In this document: positions 1 through 11,890 of the stretch, piece by piece
How the letters are laid out: each line of letters opens with the position of its first letter
Position numbering within the stretch: the first letter of the stretch is position 1
The notes under the pieces: model-generated
The model's database searches: none
Told to the model about the DNA's origin: nothing
What the model saw: only the letters and a program-made list of their open reading frames with translations
NCBI RefSeq assembly: GCF_000004195.4
Contig: NC_030680.2
Location: 140,875,545 to 140,939,544 of the forward strand
DNA from: Xenopus tropicalis
Lineage: Eukaryota > Chordata > Amphibia > Anura > Pipidae
Reading direction: 5' to 3'
Length of the DNA: 64,000 bases
Program-made: the position numbers and the translations under genes

Positions 1-232
1 AAACCAGGGAGTTATTTTTGAATTCCTGACTTGGGGGCAAGTTTTGGTTGAATAAAAACAAGATTTCCTACCAAATAAAGCCCCTGTAAGCTGATAGTGT
101 GCATAGAGGCCCCTAATAGCCAATCACAGCCCTTATTTGGCCCCTCCATGAACTTTTATGGTGCTTGTGTTGCTCTCCAAGTCTTTTTACATGTGACTGT
201 GGCTCACTAGTAATAAAGGTTGGGGATCCCTG
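1..232 (-). mobile_element. hAT-like MITE, family A, cut by window start
   Basis: The right end 'ggttggggatccctg' and the internal text match at least five other copies in the window (50722-51025, 53777-54083, 60717-61202, 62422-62728, and partial 36208-36400). A full copy starts 'cagtgatccccaacc' and is flanked by 8-bp target duplications, as expected for hAT elements. This one is truncated only by the window edge. It lies in intron 12. Confidence 0.8.
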
Positions 233-1384
233 CTCTATGTAATGAAATAACATGTATGTCAGTGGCATTAACCAGTAATCTCTCAAGCAATCTATTCCAT
301 TACCATGTTGGGGTTAGGTAGAAAACCAGTGTTGTCCTGTGTTATGTTCAACGGTCTTCTGTGGGATTGGGTAGACGTTCCAGCAGAAGAACTTTTTTGA
401 GATGTGGAAAGTTGCTGAACTTTAATGCTTACGTACCATGAAACTATGAGACCATATAAATCACAATGAAAATTCAATTTATGTGGGAAAATGCACAACT
501 CCTCCTGCTTTTATATAGGGGTGGGGCATAGAAGTTGAGTTTCTATCCTAATAAGTCAATGATGTTCTCAGCTTCAGTGGTTTACAAACAACGTTAAACT
601 TGTTATATATTATATTGTGTAATTAAGTTTTGGATGATTTGTGAGGGTTTTTGTTTTCACATTCTGAGCACCCAGGGCTGCCCATCCCGTTCCTTAGGTA
701 TTTGTATTGTATTTATCATGTTGGTGGCCAATGATTGAAGAAGGGAGGGGGCACACACTTAATTGAACATAGTGCTACCCCAAATATAATAAGGAGTAAT
801 TTTTTTTTTAATTTTTTTTTACTGTTAATCCAAATTGCCAAGCTGCTTATTTGGGAGAAAGTACTATATTATTGGAACAGTTTAATTCATTTATAGGGCA
901 ACATCCCCTTTGACATAGGATGAATAAAGCCGTACAATACTATAGGGTGGCTAATGAAGCACAATAACAGTGAAGTCCGTTTTAATCAGTTTATGGCAAT
1001 AGATCCTTAGTATTGGGGTTATGGGTCTCCCCTAATTAGTCCTAGAATTTGCTGTATGAATTTACTTGCTCTACGAGCGGCCGGTGTATTTAGCTCCAGC
1101 CTCTGCATGTTGTGTATCATTGACTCGATTAAGAAATGAAATTGTTGGACTCAGTCTGTTTAGGGGAGTAGGAAAGAGCCTTAGCAAGCCCCGGTAGCAG
1201 CACAATGTATGATGAGACAGGCCTATGTAATTGCCGCTCATGTTTTGCTCTGCTCTCCTTTGTCTGTGTTCAGGCCTAACCTTTCCCGGGGAGGCCGGCA
1301 GCTCCGTTTACTGTGGGCAGAGTCGTTGTGGAAATTGCAGGTCTCCTCAATATGTTCTCATTAGCTTTCTTTATATCATTGCAG
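233..1384. other. end of intron 12, no gene or clear repeat
   Basis: About 1.1 kb of AT-rich sequence with a short poly-T/poly-A stretch near 799-830. Nothing coding was recognised apart from short chance ORFs. The exon carrying the two zinc-finger cysteines is not here and must lie upstream of the window. Confidence 0.5.
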
Positions 1385-1472
1385 ACATCTCAACAACGAG
1401 CATGCACTGGATGACAGGAGTACGGCCCAATGTCGGGTTCAGATGCAAGTGGTGCAGCAATTAGAGTTACAG
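1385..1472 (+). CDS. foxp1: foxp1 exon 13: zinc-finger histidines and start of leucine zipper
   Basis: 88 bp between 'cattgcag' and 'gtaacg'. The first base completes the last codon of the upstream exon, followed by 29 codons starting [10 protein letters not shown] and ending VVQQLELQ. The H-x4-H spacing at residues 1 and 6 supplies both zinc-ligand histidines of the FOXP C2H2 finger; the cysteines are in an exon outside the window. Hydrophobic residues at exon position 23 (Val) and then every seventh residue into exon 14 form the zipper used for FOXP homo- and heterodimerisation, which FOXP proteins need for DNA binding. The exon is hidden from simple ORF calling because a longer chance ORF in another frame (1231-1464) overlaps it. 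Confidence 0.95.
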
Positions 1473-1894
1473 GTAACGCTCTCGGGTGCCTCCTAGCCTC
1501 CCATTCGCTGGTGTTGGTACAAACCGTCTCTTAGTTACGTGTGTGTCTCATTATACCAAGTGTGGGTTTCATTATCCTTCAGTATATAGGGTGGGGGTGT
1601 GGGGATTGTGGCTTTAGACTAATAAGGACTGTAGGAAAGCACTTGCAGTGGGAACCAGAGTGCGTAGGTATATCAGGGGCATATATTATATATTGCACAA
1701 AATGGGGGGCCACGGGCCGTTCCATCATACTTCCTAGCAAACTAATCTTAAAGAGCTGGACAATTCAGATCATGTTCATGCCCTAGTGTGTCCCATTTGT
1801 CCCTGAATCCCCATCCAGATGTTGGTACTTCCTTTTTGGCTATTTTATTTAACTATCCCACCTAACTTAGGTCAGTGGTTCCATGTTAAATCAA

Positions 1895-2203
1895 TATCTG
1901 GCCAGCTATAGAGCATCAGAGACAGTCTCCCCTGGCCAGCTATAGAGCATCAGAGACAGTCTCCCCTGACCAGCTATAGAACGTCAAAGACAGTCTCTCC
2001 TGGCCAGCTATAGAGCATCAGAGACAGTCTCTCCTGGCCAGCTATAGAGCATCAGAGACAGTCTCCCCTGACCAGCTATAGAACGTCAGAGACAGTCTCT
2101 CCTGGCCAGCTATAGAGCATCAGAGACAGTCTCCCCTGACCAGCTATAGAACGTCAGAGACAGTCTCTCCTGGCCAGCTATAGAACATCAGAGACAGCCT
2201 CAC
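1895..2203. repeat. 34-bp minisatellite, about 9 copies, intron 13
   Basis: Unit 'ccagctatagagcatcagag' plus 'acagtctcccctgg' repeats every 34 bp. Variant units alternate (gagcatc versus gaacgtc), so a higher-order 68-bp pattern is visible in the second half. The source of the unit was not recognised. Confidence 0.9.
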
Positions 2204-2379
2204 ATAGCTTCTGTTTTCTGTTGCTATGGAAGCTTCCGCCTATGCCTGCCCATGATATACCCATTCACACACACTCTCCAATTTATGGGGCTTTGTTCTT
2301 CCTCGAGGCCTCACTGCTCCTTCCAAGTCCAGTTCAAGACCAATTAGATATTCATCATGGCTGAGCACCCAGTGGGTTA

Positions 2380-3035
2380 AACGTGGACCTGTTTAAGTTT
2401 TTTTATCGACAACGTTTCATTCCAATTTCATGTTGCCGAGTGGCTCGCTGCAAATGTGCCTTGGCATAAGGTGAGAAATTAACCCCATAATTTCATGGCT
2501 CCTCGCAATCCCCGATTATTGCGCTTTTGCATCCGCGCGTGCCATGGAGATGCCTACTTTGTATGCACGGCGCCAGCGTGAAGATATATAGAGGGCCCAG
2601 GGCTAAACAGAGAAGATAATTACATTTGGAATTTTACAGAGCTTAAAGTCATTTACAGCTTCAAATAGTCGGAGAGAAATATCTGCAAAACCAGACTGAA
2701 ACTTTCTGTTGTTGCCATCCCGCGGAAGGAAAAAAACCGTATATCTTTTTAATTACATAACATTTTAATTCCCCCCCTAACAATTTGTCTTGTGTCATTT
2801 GGCTGTGGCTTTTATTGTCACTCCTTCTCCCCCGTATCCCCTTCATTAACCCAGTATGGCCTAATTTATTTCCTCGCGTCGCGGGGTGACGTGTAAATTA
2901 TCAACTCTCGCAGAAACAATTACAGCAGGAAGTGGCTTAGGTGGCTGCATTAATGGAAAACAACCACCGGCCAGGCAATTACCCACTTTTATTTAGATAG
3001 AAGGTTGATAGTCGAGAGCTAAAATAAGGTCTCAC
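2380..3035. promoter_or_regulatory. candidate conserved noncoding element, intron 13
   Basis: Repeat-free sequence with CpGs and many homeodomain-type cores (TAATTA, ATTA, CAATTA), for example 'aaacaattacagcaggaagt' near 2914. This texture differs from the surrounding MITE-rich intron. FOXP1 introns are known to contain many vertebrate-conserved elements. Conservation cannot be checked from one sequence, so this is a candidate only. Confidence 0.35.
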
Positions 3036-3372
3036 TTGAGCGTTTGCTTGAGTTTTCCTGCTCTTCACCCCCTCCTGCTCTTCATTCCTGGCTTGTCAGG
3101 CAGCTCCTACTCTATGAACCAGACCCACAGCCCATTGCTGTGCCACACAGTTACTCTATTATTATACAGAATCTCTTATCGCTCCTCTGGCCGGTATCTC
3201 TGAAGGCTTTTGTGCCTGCTCTGACATCAGGCTACCTTGGTGTCACTTCTCCGTAGCAACTATTGCTTTAGTTACCATTGCCAGGGTGCATTTAGTTGCT
3301 AATGGGGGAGTAACTAGGAAAATATCTGTGCTTAGCATTTAAAGAAGTCACGTAGCCGAAGCTAAAGCACCA

Positions 3373-3940
3373 ATTAAAAGGGGACTCCTATTTCCAATCC
3401 AAAAGAGCCCAACACAGAAACCCCTAATATCTCTATCCCTGTAATCTGTTCCTTTAAAAAGTATAAATAAATACCATTTTTATATGCTGAAATCCTGCTG
3501 CAAAACAGCTCTTCTCTTTCTGCATCATTTGACATCCTGGCAGGGGAGGAGGGACTAAAACATTGATGTTACAAATTGTAACAACGTCTCCACAGCCTAC
3601 AAACAGCATGCAGGAACTACATAACCCACAATGCATTGCACTGGAATGTTCCTTTCCTTATTGACATCACGTGTGCAGCAGGGAATTGTGGGATTGGGAG
3701 GATGCAGGCCGAAGGCAGGCTGAGGACTACTATTATTTTTTAATTGAGTCTCAAAGTAGTCAGACCAGCAGGGGAACAGGGGGGGGGGGGGCTTAGGGAA
3801 CTGTTCCAAACCAGATTATTACATTACAAGTCATGGAAAGGCTGCATATTTTTTAATTGATGTGTATTGTAAAGTTGCTTGAAATTATGTTTACTTTTCC
3901 AAAAGCTCAAGTTGTGTTTGGGTAGAGTTCCCCTTTACGT
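3373..3940. mobile_element. T2/Kolobok-like MITE
   Basis: Imperfect terminal inverted repeats 'taaaaggggactcct' and 'agagttcccctttac', with the T2-type AGGGG terminus. The interior holds the frog-repeat phrase 'acataacccacaatgcattg'. A G-homopolymer lies at about 3780-3791. Ends are approximate. Confidence 0.6.
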
Positions 3941-3968
3941 TACAGGACTGCTGGAGCCCTGTGCCGGC

Positions 3969-4323
3969 TTAAGGTGGCCATACATGCTAAGATCCTCACC
4001 AAGCGAGCGGATCCTATTCTGATATCCCCATCTACGGGTGGGCGATGTCGGGCTAATTCGGTTGTTTGGCCTTGGGGCCAAAACGATCGAATTAGAACGA
4101 TGGATATAGGCGTCCATTGGTTCGGGGGCCGCATCAATGAGCCGATGCGGTCCCCGATCCGACTAATTTTCATACCTGCCCGATCAATATATGCCCGATT
4201 TCAGGCCAGATGTCGGTCGGGCAGGCCCGTCGCTAGTGCCCCTACACAGGCCGAATAGCTGCCGAATCTGTCTAAGGGACCAATATCGGCAGCTAGAATC
4301 GGCCCGTGTATGGGGACCTTTAG
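3969..4323. mobile_element. TTAA-type MITE, family 'ccatacac', copy 1
   Basis: Terminal inverted repeats 'ttaaggtggccatacat' and 'gtgtatggggaccttt'. Internal palindromic blocks are rich in 'gatcgaat' and 'ggtcgggcaggcc'. Four more copies occur at 23358-23674, 37042-37402, 40168-40507 and 40697-41019; some are flanked by TTAA on both sides. The many overlapping ORFs on both strands here come from the palindromic interior. Confidence 0.8.
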
Positions 4324-5385
4324 TCCTACTTAACCACCACCTTCTTTTTCTGCCCTATAGAGAGCCATACAGGCCAATAGGGCAGCTTCTGTGCCAATTA
4401 GAATCCATTCATGGATGTAAGACTGCACAGTGTAAGCAATGCACCGAAAATGACATATCATCACTGTCTAATAAGCACCGTATGCTTGATAACAACAAAG
4501 CCAATTTACCCTTTAATGTGGGCAGCTCTTTGATCCGCTGCGCCTCGTGTTGCTGTATAACATTAAAGAGCCCATTGTATGTACATTTGCATTCAGACAT
4601 ATGATCATTAGGCATATACTGGGGCTAGCAATATGGCTCCCAAACAGATACATGCAGGGATGAGTTGTATAAAGAGATTATCCCTATACGAATACAAATA
4701 ATAGAAATACACACAAAGGGAATGTTCCGTCAGCTTCTATACCCACATACTGCGATAGCTGAAGGGAAAATGGCAGTTCCCACCCATATTGATAAATACA
4801 AAATATGTTTTGTTCATAAAGTCATTTCTATTGTTCTGCATTACCTTTCCTTTCCTTGTTCTATTTAAGCACAAGGCTCTGTTAGTGGCTCTTCCACATT
4901 CCTGACATACACGACAAGCTGAATACTAAGATAGTTATACCTAGGGCAATGAATTAATACCTTTGACACCTCGAAGAGATCTGTGACACTTGTCACGATG
5001 GGAAGAGCCATAATGAGTGGCTACTGCACACTCTGTATTTTCATTGGGAACAGTGTGGCCTGGCGTATTAATCCGATCTTGCCAGCTTGGCCTCAGTCAT
5101 CTGTCTTTATAGAAAGCCATATCTCCATTATGGAAAAGAATAATCCTATTAATGAGGTTTCTTTTCAGCTAATTTCCGCAGGAAGTGAAGTAGAAATTGT
5201 TGTTATTGCAATTTAGTTGCAGACAACTGGATCTCCGTATTTTTGATCGGTAACCAAAGTTCCTACACGGCCATCGATTTACTTTCTATTGTCATCTTTA
5301 ATGAGATAATCATAAAATTAGTTTGCTCATTTTCAGTTCTTTTTCCCTGAAAAGAAGGGATTATTATTACATCATCCATGTAGGT
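4324..5385. other. intron 13, no recognised feature
   Basis: About 1 kb of unique-looking AT-rich sequence. The 137-residue ORF at 4191-4604 starts inside the upstream MITE and matches no family I know. The stretch 5000-5340 has several ATTA/TAAT cores and might be conserved, but nothing firm can be said. Confidence 0.4.
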
Positions 5386-5576
5386 CAGGGTTTTCAACCT
5401 GTGGGTCGGGATCCCTTTGGGGGGTCGGGACCCTTTCATAGAGGTCGCCTAAGACCATAGGAAAACATATTTCCGATGGTCTTAGAAACCGAGACAATGC
5501 TCCTCTATGGTTGGGGCTCACCACAACATGAGGAACTGTATTAGGGTTGCGGCATTAGGAAGGTGGAGAACCACTG
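5386..5576. mobile_element. hAT-like MITE, family B, copy 1
   Basis: Ends 'cagggttttcaacc' and 'ggtggagaaccactg', flanked by an 8-bp duplication (atgtaggt at 5378-5385, acgtaggt at 5577-5584). Related copies are at 27747-27912 and 49531-49711. Short, no coding capacity. Confidence 0.85.
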
Positions 5577-6640
5577 ACGTAGGTTAATGGAGCTCTTGAG
5601 CAGTCTGGGGACCATTAAAGGGCCACATCCTTCTTGAGGCCTCTAGTTGGACAGCAGTGAGACGGAGCAAAAGGGCATATTGTGGTTCTGGCTATCAGTG
5701 ACCTCCATGCCAGTTGGGAATCATGTCCATTGGCCTTAAATATATATATTTATGTAATAAAACAATGTGCTCCAGAGTCATTCTTCTCTAGGAAGTACAA
5801 GTATGGCCTTTACGCAGGCTGGTCCAATAATATCACTCTCTCCCCTTTTTCCACCATTGGGCAACTATTTATCAGCTGATTAGTCAGCCTTGGGCGCATA
5901 GCTCTCCTTGTTTGTCGTCCCCAACGACATTGTTCTTGAACAATTTATATTATCAAATAAGTTTATATTTTTGCATGTTTTCGTGCACAACTCTGTGTAA
6001 CACCCTTGCAACCCCAGTGCTCTGTAACGTAGAACATATAATTCTAATATGGGGAAAGGGAAGAGAAGCAAAGGCACGTTTGTTCCATCAGTTAGCGGTT
6101 AATTCCCTGCCGTATAGAGAAGAACACCAATAAAATAGATTCTAAAATGATTATATTTCCATATCTTGATAAGAACAAATACTAATATGATTTAAATTGA
6201 AGCTTAAGGTGATTTGATGCATTCTGTTCCGTCCCAGAACAAGGATAATTATCAGCCTTTCAGGGTAATTTAGCGGCGGTAGCGAGTAGCCATATGGATC
6301 CAAAAATTGCTTCTTGGCTTGGCCGGTGTCGTTTGGCAAGCGGGAGACTTGGGCAGAAGTTCCTAATGTTGGGCATAAAATTCAACTATTTCAAATCATC
6401 TGAGAGATTCTTTTTGATCAAAATTCCAACATAGAAACCATGCCGTCACTTTTTTTGTATAGAAATAATTGTCCAGACACCCTCTTTTTTATTTTAAAAT
6501 TATTTCTCTCCCCTTTATTTTTTATAATAGGCAGATTCAATTATATACAACAACCCTAAACCTAAAAACTATGTCTTCAAAAATAGGGGTTAATGGGGCC
6601 ACCAGTAATAATTTATGTTTAGTAAGGTCATATGTATGGT
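5577..6640. other. intron 13, no recognised feature
   Basis: AT-rich single-copy-looking sequence. Short ORFs on both strands overlap each other and have no recognisable domains. Confidence 0.4.
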
Positions 6641-7142
6641 CACAGAACCCCTCAGTGACTGCTAATATCCTTATCATTTACAGTAGGGGGTACATTATCC
6701 CTTATAATACATGAGTGATACTCAGAGTTCCCTGTATAACTCAGCCTGCAGCCTTGTGCCTTTATATGGTCACAGAACCCCTCAGTGACTGCTAATATCC
6801 TTATCATTTACAGTAGGGGGTACATTATCCCTTATAATACATGAGTGATACTCAGAGTTCCCTGTATAACTCAGCCTGCAGCCTTGTGCCTTTATATGGG
6901 CACAGAACCCCTCAGTGACTGCTAATATCCTTATCATTTACAGTAGGGGGTACATTATCCCTTATAATACATGAGTGATACTCAGAGTTCCCTGTATAAC
7001 TCAGCCTGCAGCCTTGTGCCTTTATATGGGCACAGAACCCCTCAGTGACTGCTAATATCCTTATCATTTACAGTAGGGGGTACATTATCCCTTATAATAC
7101 ATGAGTGATACTCAGAGTTCCCTGTATAACTCAGCCTGCAGA
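6641..7142. repeat. 130-bp satellite, 3.9 copies, ending 43 bp before exon 14
   Basis: Copies start with 'cacagaacccctcagtgac' at 6641, 6771, 6901 and 7031, exactly 130 bp apart and nearly identical. The last copy stops at 'cagcctgca', followed by a short GA run. The array therefore reaches to within about 43 bp of the exon 14 acceptor, so its last copy forms part of the likely branch-point region. Confidence 0.95.
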
Positions 7143-7185
7143 GAGAGAGAGAGAATTTACCATGTATTTCTTTTCTTTCCCATAG

Positions 7186-7269
7186 CTATCAAAAGACAAG
7201 GAACGTCTCCAAGCCATGATGACACATTTACATGTGAAGTCGACAGAACCCAAAGCAAGTCCCCAACCT
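7186..7269 (+). CDS. foxp1: foxp1 exon 14: leucine zipper and half of CtBP motif
   Basis: 84 bp, 28 whole codons, between 'ttctttcccatag' and 'gtaagt'. It encodes [18 protein letters not shown] and then [10 protein letters not shown]. Its first residue, Leu, is the second position of the heptad V-x6-L-x6-L-x6-L that begins in exon 13; the other two leucines are residues 8 and 15 here. The exon ends with Pro, and exon 15 begins LNLV, so the PLNLV motif reported to bind the corepressor CtBP in FOXP1/2 is assembled across this splice junction. The acceptor is preceded by a pyrimidine tract, a GA run and a 130-bp satellite. Confidence 0.96.
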
Positions 7270-7926
7270 GTAAGTGTTTGTGTTGTTAATGTACTTGCGC
7301 TGTGCATGGGGGGCCGGTGTCTATACATGGGGGTCACTTCCTAGCGGCTTGAATGATGCTGGGGTTTTGTGATGTACTGAGGCTCGGATACCTTGTATAA
7401 AGTAGCCGTACGGATTAAAGAGATCATTATATAACAACATCCCACTCACTAATGTTGTCTGGTAGTTTCCATGATGTTCAGCAATGGTTTTGTCTAAATA
7501 GGATATTGAATCCCATACAGTAAACTGTGTACTATCTGCCATCCATAGCTCTCTACTCTCTTGTCTATGTGTTCTCAACTGACACTTACATTTAGCAGAC
7601 AGATATCTATTGATAGGATTCCTTACCTTCTCCTGTAGCAGCAAACAATCTTCCCTGATCATATTCTAGATCACCACTTGCCAATTAGAGGTCTCATTAG
7701 AGCCAGGGATTCTCCACCTAAGAGGAGACCTTACAACTCTTCGTATCCATCGACAACTAGAATAAAATTTATTGTGGCTCCATGTTCCCTTATGATTCTA
7801 CTTGGCTTCTTTATATAATGTTATTGTCTTCCTATCCAGCCCCCAAACTCATGATGGGCCCATTACAATAAATGTGCTGCTCTATAGTAGAGGCCTTCAG
7901 ACATTTCCATGTGTATCTGATTTCTG
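7270..7926. other. start of intron 14, no recognised feature
   Basis: Unique-looking sequence. The 113-residue minus-strand ORF at 7321-7662 shows no motif or family resemblance and is treated as chance. Confidence 0.4.
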
Positions 7927-8100
7927 ATGAAGACACACAGAGCTACTAGTAGCAGCTACTTGTGACAGCTACTAAAATAGACAATGCTGATCATTTACTG
8001 ATAAATGTCTCTACGTGTGTTTAGCAGAGGCTATTCTCAGTATTGTCTATGGCAGGGGATTTAGTAGCTGCTACTAAGTAGCTCTGTGTGTCTTCACCCT
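7927..8100. mobile_element. MITE with long inverted repeats
   Basis: 'tgaagacacacagagctact' at the left end is mirrored by 'agtagctctgtgtgtcttca' at the right end. The arms extend inward through 'agtagcagctac'. This is a hairpin-forming nonautonomous element of about 174 bp. The family was not assigned. Confidence 0.8.
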
Positions 8101-8149
8101 AAGAGCCTGCAACATTTTCTCAGTAGGTTAAGTTATTCCATTCCTTTTT

Positions 8150-9060
8150 TTTTTTTATAATGTCGGTTTTTTTACCATTACTTTGAACTTCTGTATCACT
8201 TCTACCATTGAATTTAATGCCTTTTTCCCCCCACACGCCGAACAAGCCGCTTCTTTATTATAAAAAATGTGCATATTTTGTCGAGGGGAGAATTAAAAAG
8301 GTTTTGAATTCACACACAGCAGGGCTCACTTTTGGGCACAAAAAGTCTTCTATTTCCGCCGAGCACTCCTGGAACCGTTTATTTAGAGTCCGCGCTAAAG
8401 CTTTGATAGCTGTAACATTGTTAAAAAATGTACTTAAAGAAGCCGAGATGTAAAGCGACAATGGGCAGCCTCGCCGCGTTCCTATTGTCCCACGCAGATT
8501 GTTTGGGATCTGGTATGTAAATGAATTGTATTACTCGTCGGCACAAAAAAACGACATTTGTGTATGGAAAGCGACTGCCTCCGTGTGTAACAGTATCAGC
8601 TCCGGAACCGTTACTGTTTGTAGTAGGGAAAGCGGATTTATTGTCTGGCCGCGTCTGTTACACTGCGCTTTATACGCGCCATCTGATAAGTTTCAATTAC
8701 CGAGGACTTGACAAAGCAATAAAAAAATAATTACACGGCAGAATCAAATTTTTCTATAAAATAAATTCTATGGTCCCCGCAGTGGGTGGGTGGGGGGGGA
8801 TTCTTTACATTTTTATAAATCTGACACATTCCCTGGCCGATTGAAAGGTGCCAAATTACTGGTAATAAAGCGAATTAAAACAATGTTTCCCGCGGTGTTC
8901 TCGACGGCAGGCTGTACCGAGATGTAACGGGATGGAGAGATCAGTCGTTTCAGATATGTTTAGGTTTCAGTGGAGCGTTACAATAATGTTTTTTATTCCA
9001 ACCCACGGACTCCCTCGCAGTTTGCTTGTTAGCTAAAGTAAAGTTTAACAAAGTTGTAGG
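8150..9060. promoter_or_regulatory. candidate conserved noncoding element, intron 14
   Basis: Repeat-free stretch with scattered CpG (for example 'gcctcgccgcgttcctattg' near 8469) and AT-rich cores such as 'ataaaaaaataattacacgg'. Short ORFs here are probably chance. The texture resembles vertebrate enhancer DNA rather than frog repeats. Conservation was not tested. Confidence 0.35.
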
Positions 9061-9631
9061 CTGGAAATGCTGCACCTTGTGTTTCGGGGGTTCTGTCGCA
9101 ACCCCAGGCCCCACAGCCCTTTGGGTATGAAGATCTGTGTCTTTATATACAGTATATTGTATATATTAGAATTTCTTTCCTTGCTACCCGCCATTCAGAT
9201 TAAATGAGAGATCTTCCCAATACCGAGATAAGATATAAAAGTCATGATACAAGGCTAATTAGCAATTCATTCAAATTCACATTGCATGGGAAAACTGAGC
9301 ACGTGCAGTGCCACTGACACGTAAAACAGGGCCTAACAAGATCCAAGATGGTGAGATCCTGTGGACAACTTTGACGGCCTGGGTTATTACTCCTATAGGG
9401 CTGCTGAACTTCTGGGCTACTACAGTAATTTCAGTATATAAAATACAGCACTTGTAGCCATACTTATTTGTAGGCTTTAGTTCTCCTTTAACATTCCCTA
9501 ACTGCCTGTTTTGTTGTAAGATGGCAATGAAGTGCTCTATGCCCAGTGCTGAGTTTCTAACTTAATTGGTTCTGATTAAAAGAGTTATACAGTGTCATGG
9601 TGCCTTTTATTGCATTTGTCATGGGTAAAGT

Positions 9632-9835
9632 CAGGGTCGGACTGGGCCACCGGGACACCGGGAGAAAACCCAGTTGGTCCCCAGCCCAGACCCAATGCCT
9701 GTTGCCGCTCCCCTGGCCGCAGGTGTCCCCCCCTGATGCATTTCACTCCTGCAGGGGGGTTAGGAGAGGACGCAGCTGCGGGGGCACCTTGGGGCGGTAG
9801 CCCCAGTGGGCCCTGAACCCCCCAGTCTGACCCTG
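9632..9835. mobile_element. hAT-like MITE, family C, perfect 8-bp target duplication
   Basis: Ends 'cagggtcggactgggcc' and 'ccccagtctgaccctg', flanked by ggtaaagt on both sides (9624-9631 and 9836-9843). The interior is GC-rich. Relatives are at 52082-52297, 52623-52899 and 55450-55915. Confidence 0.92.
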
Positions 9836-9892
9836 GGTAAAGTGCCCAAATGGCTTCTCCTCACTCTGTAGACTAGGGTTTCCCAAATTAGT

Positions 9893-10186
9893 GTCTGTGA
9901 CGTCACAGGCCTGCCTCTTCCCCGCCCCCTGACATCACGGCCCTGCCTCTTCCCCACCCCCTGACATCACGGCCCTTCCTCTTCCCCGCCCCCTGACATC
10001 ACGGCCCTGCCTCTTCCCCGCCCCCCTGACATCACGGCCCTGCCTCTTCCCCGCCCCCTGACATCACGGCCCTGCGTCTTCCCTGCCCCCTGACTTCACG
10101 GCCCTGCCTCTTCCCCGCCCCCTGATATCACGGCCCTGCCTCTTCCCTGCCCCCTGACATTACAGCCCTGCCTCTTCCCCACCCCA
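9893..10186. repeat. 32-bp GC-rich minisatellite, about 9 copies
   Basis: Unit 'gacatcacggccctgcctct' plus 'tccccgccccct' repeats every 32 bp, with minor variants. Flanked by unrelated intron sequence. Confidence 0.92.
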
Positions 10187-10249
10187 GTTAAGTCACCCTC
10201 GCCCCCTGCCCCCCTAAGAAAGCTGGCAGAGCTGGTAACCCTACTATAG

Positions 10250-11140
10250 ACTGACATGTTGACTGATGGCAAATTTTATATCATGGTAGTTATAGTTCGG
10301 ACGCCATTTTCTGGTCACTTTTTGTAACTGGGTTTTTCCTACGAAACTCGAGAAGCATAGAAAATACGACGGCTGTTTCCTACGACCAAATTATCAAATA
10401 CAGTAATGCTTTTGTCTAACTTTACCTTTCATAAACCTCAAAGGGATAATCTCTCTTTTTTTTTTTTTAAAATGTTTTTTTGCGGCACAGTTTATTAAGC
10501 CGGAGTATTTTCTGGGTCCCTTTCCATAGGTGACCAATGGTGTCTGCCAAATCCCAGCGTATATTATAATTAGAAACCTTGTCACCAACATTTGTGTATA
10601 TTGTATTGAAGCATAATTGCATTTGGAGAATGCCCAAACGTCAAACAACTGTCGCCCAGGAAGAAGCAATATAATTTTTCTAATGGCTGAGCAGTAATTA
10701 TGTTTTTTTTCAGACAGCGCACCGATTCCGACTTGACCTAAAACATTTAAAATAACATTTTCAAATCAAATGCTTGGTTAAATATTCCGTTCTGTGTATT
10801 TTCTTTTCACCCTAAGCAAAAAAGCAATTAAGGATATTTTTAAAAACCCCCCTCCGCAACTGAAAAATACGCGATAAACAGCAATACGTCGGGAGCAATT
10901 AAAAAAAACAAAACCGATTCGCTTTGATATAAATACGCCTCGATAAAAATAATGAATCCAGTCGCCCCCTATGTATCGAATTTTACGATCGTTTCATGTA
11001 GATAAATAATTGGGACCGGCCAATGGGTAATTACCCACATACATTGATTTTATTTTATTTTTTTTAATCATAACATAAAGATTTCAACATATGGACCATA
11101 AGAAATGACGAAATATAATTAAACATTGATTATACATCGA
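10250..11140. promoter_or_regulatory. candidate conserved noncoding element, intron 14
   Basis: Repeat-free, AT-rich with isolated CpGs, dense in homeodomain/POU-like cores (CAATTA, ATAATTG, GGTAATTACCC near 11027). The section 10,700-11,040 is the strongest looking. A weak hypothesis; needs cross-species alignment. Confidence 0.4.
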
Positions 11141-11189
11141 GTGCGTCGTAGTGTTCCCCTAGGGCCATTTCTACTTTCTTATACGTTGT

Positions 11190-11266
11190 ACAGTATCTGT
11201 ATCCTGTAATTAGGAGCTTTCTGGATAATGGGATTCCTGATTAGGGATCTTATAACTGTATTGTAG
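11190..11266 (+). mobile_element. fragment of 'tacaggtatgggacc' MITE
   Basis: 'gagctttctggataatggga' and the following 'gggatcttataactgta' match the right end of the complete element at 19982-20951. Only the right end is left. Confidence 0.6.
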
Positions 11267-11354
11267 CAGGTATATCCCGGGGAGCCATTTTCCTCGGCAT
11301 ACAAACACAGTTGTCACCTTTAGTATTTCATCGTGGCAAGACTTATGGAGATGT

Positions 11355-11843
11355 TTAAAGGGAAACTATACCCCCAAACTATGTAGGTCTCTATACAAAT
11401 ATATTGTATAAACAGCTCATATGTAAAACCCTGCTTCATCTAAATAAACCATTATTATTATGTGCTATTGGGTAATCCTAAATAGGAAACTGCCATTTTA
11501 AGTACTAAGGGCCGCCCCCTGGGCTCATAGGATTCACAGTGCACACAAACAAGCCAAGGCACACATACATGCTAGGCCCCATCAGCCAATGAATGGGCAG
11601 AGTTCTGCCTTTTGCTCCCACACTACTTCCTGTTACAGTTAGAGCTGCATCACTTCCTGTCAGCTGATCTCTGAGGGAGCACACAGCCCATCACTAAATG
11701 GTGGATCAAGGGAAAGGATGTAAAAGGGCAATATTTACTGATATATATATTCCAGTTTGGGGAGATTCTTTAATAGGCCACTTAACATAATATAAACTGT
11801 CTGTTGGTTACGTATTCATTCTGGGGGTATAGTTTCCCTTTAA
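11355..11843. mobile_element. T2/Kolobok-like MITE with TTAA duplication
   Basis: Terminal inverted repeats 'ttaaagggaaactatacccc' and 'gggggtatagtttcccttta' bounded by TTAA at both ends. The interior contains the frog-repeat phrases 'cacttcctgtcagctgatct' and 'gggccgccccctgggctc'. Noncoding. Confidence 0.9.
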
Positions 11844-11890
11844 AGGTTCTTATAATCTGTTGTAAAACATGTACATGTAATTCATGCTAA

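Noticed and set aside
1231..1464. 77-residue ORF overlapping exon 13
   Set aside because: It reads the exon in the wrong frame; the frame starting HLNNEH matches FOXP1 and has proper splice sites.
1890..2205. CRISPR-like array
   Set aside because: Direct repeats of 34 bp with no unique spacers in a vertebrate intron; an ordinary minisatellite. The same holds for 9893-10186 and 11891-12595.
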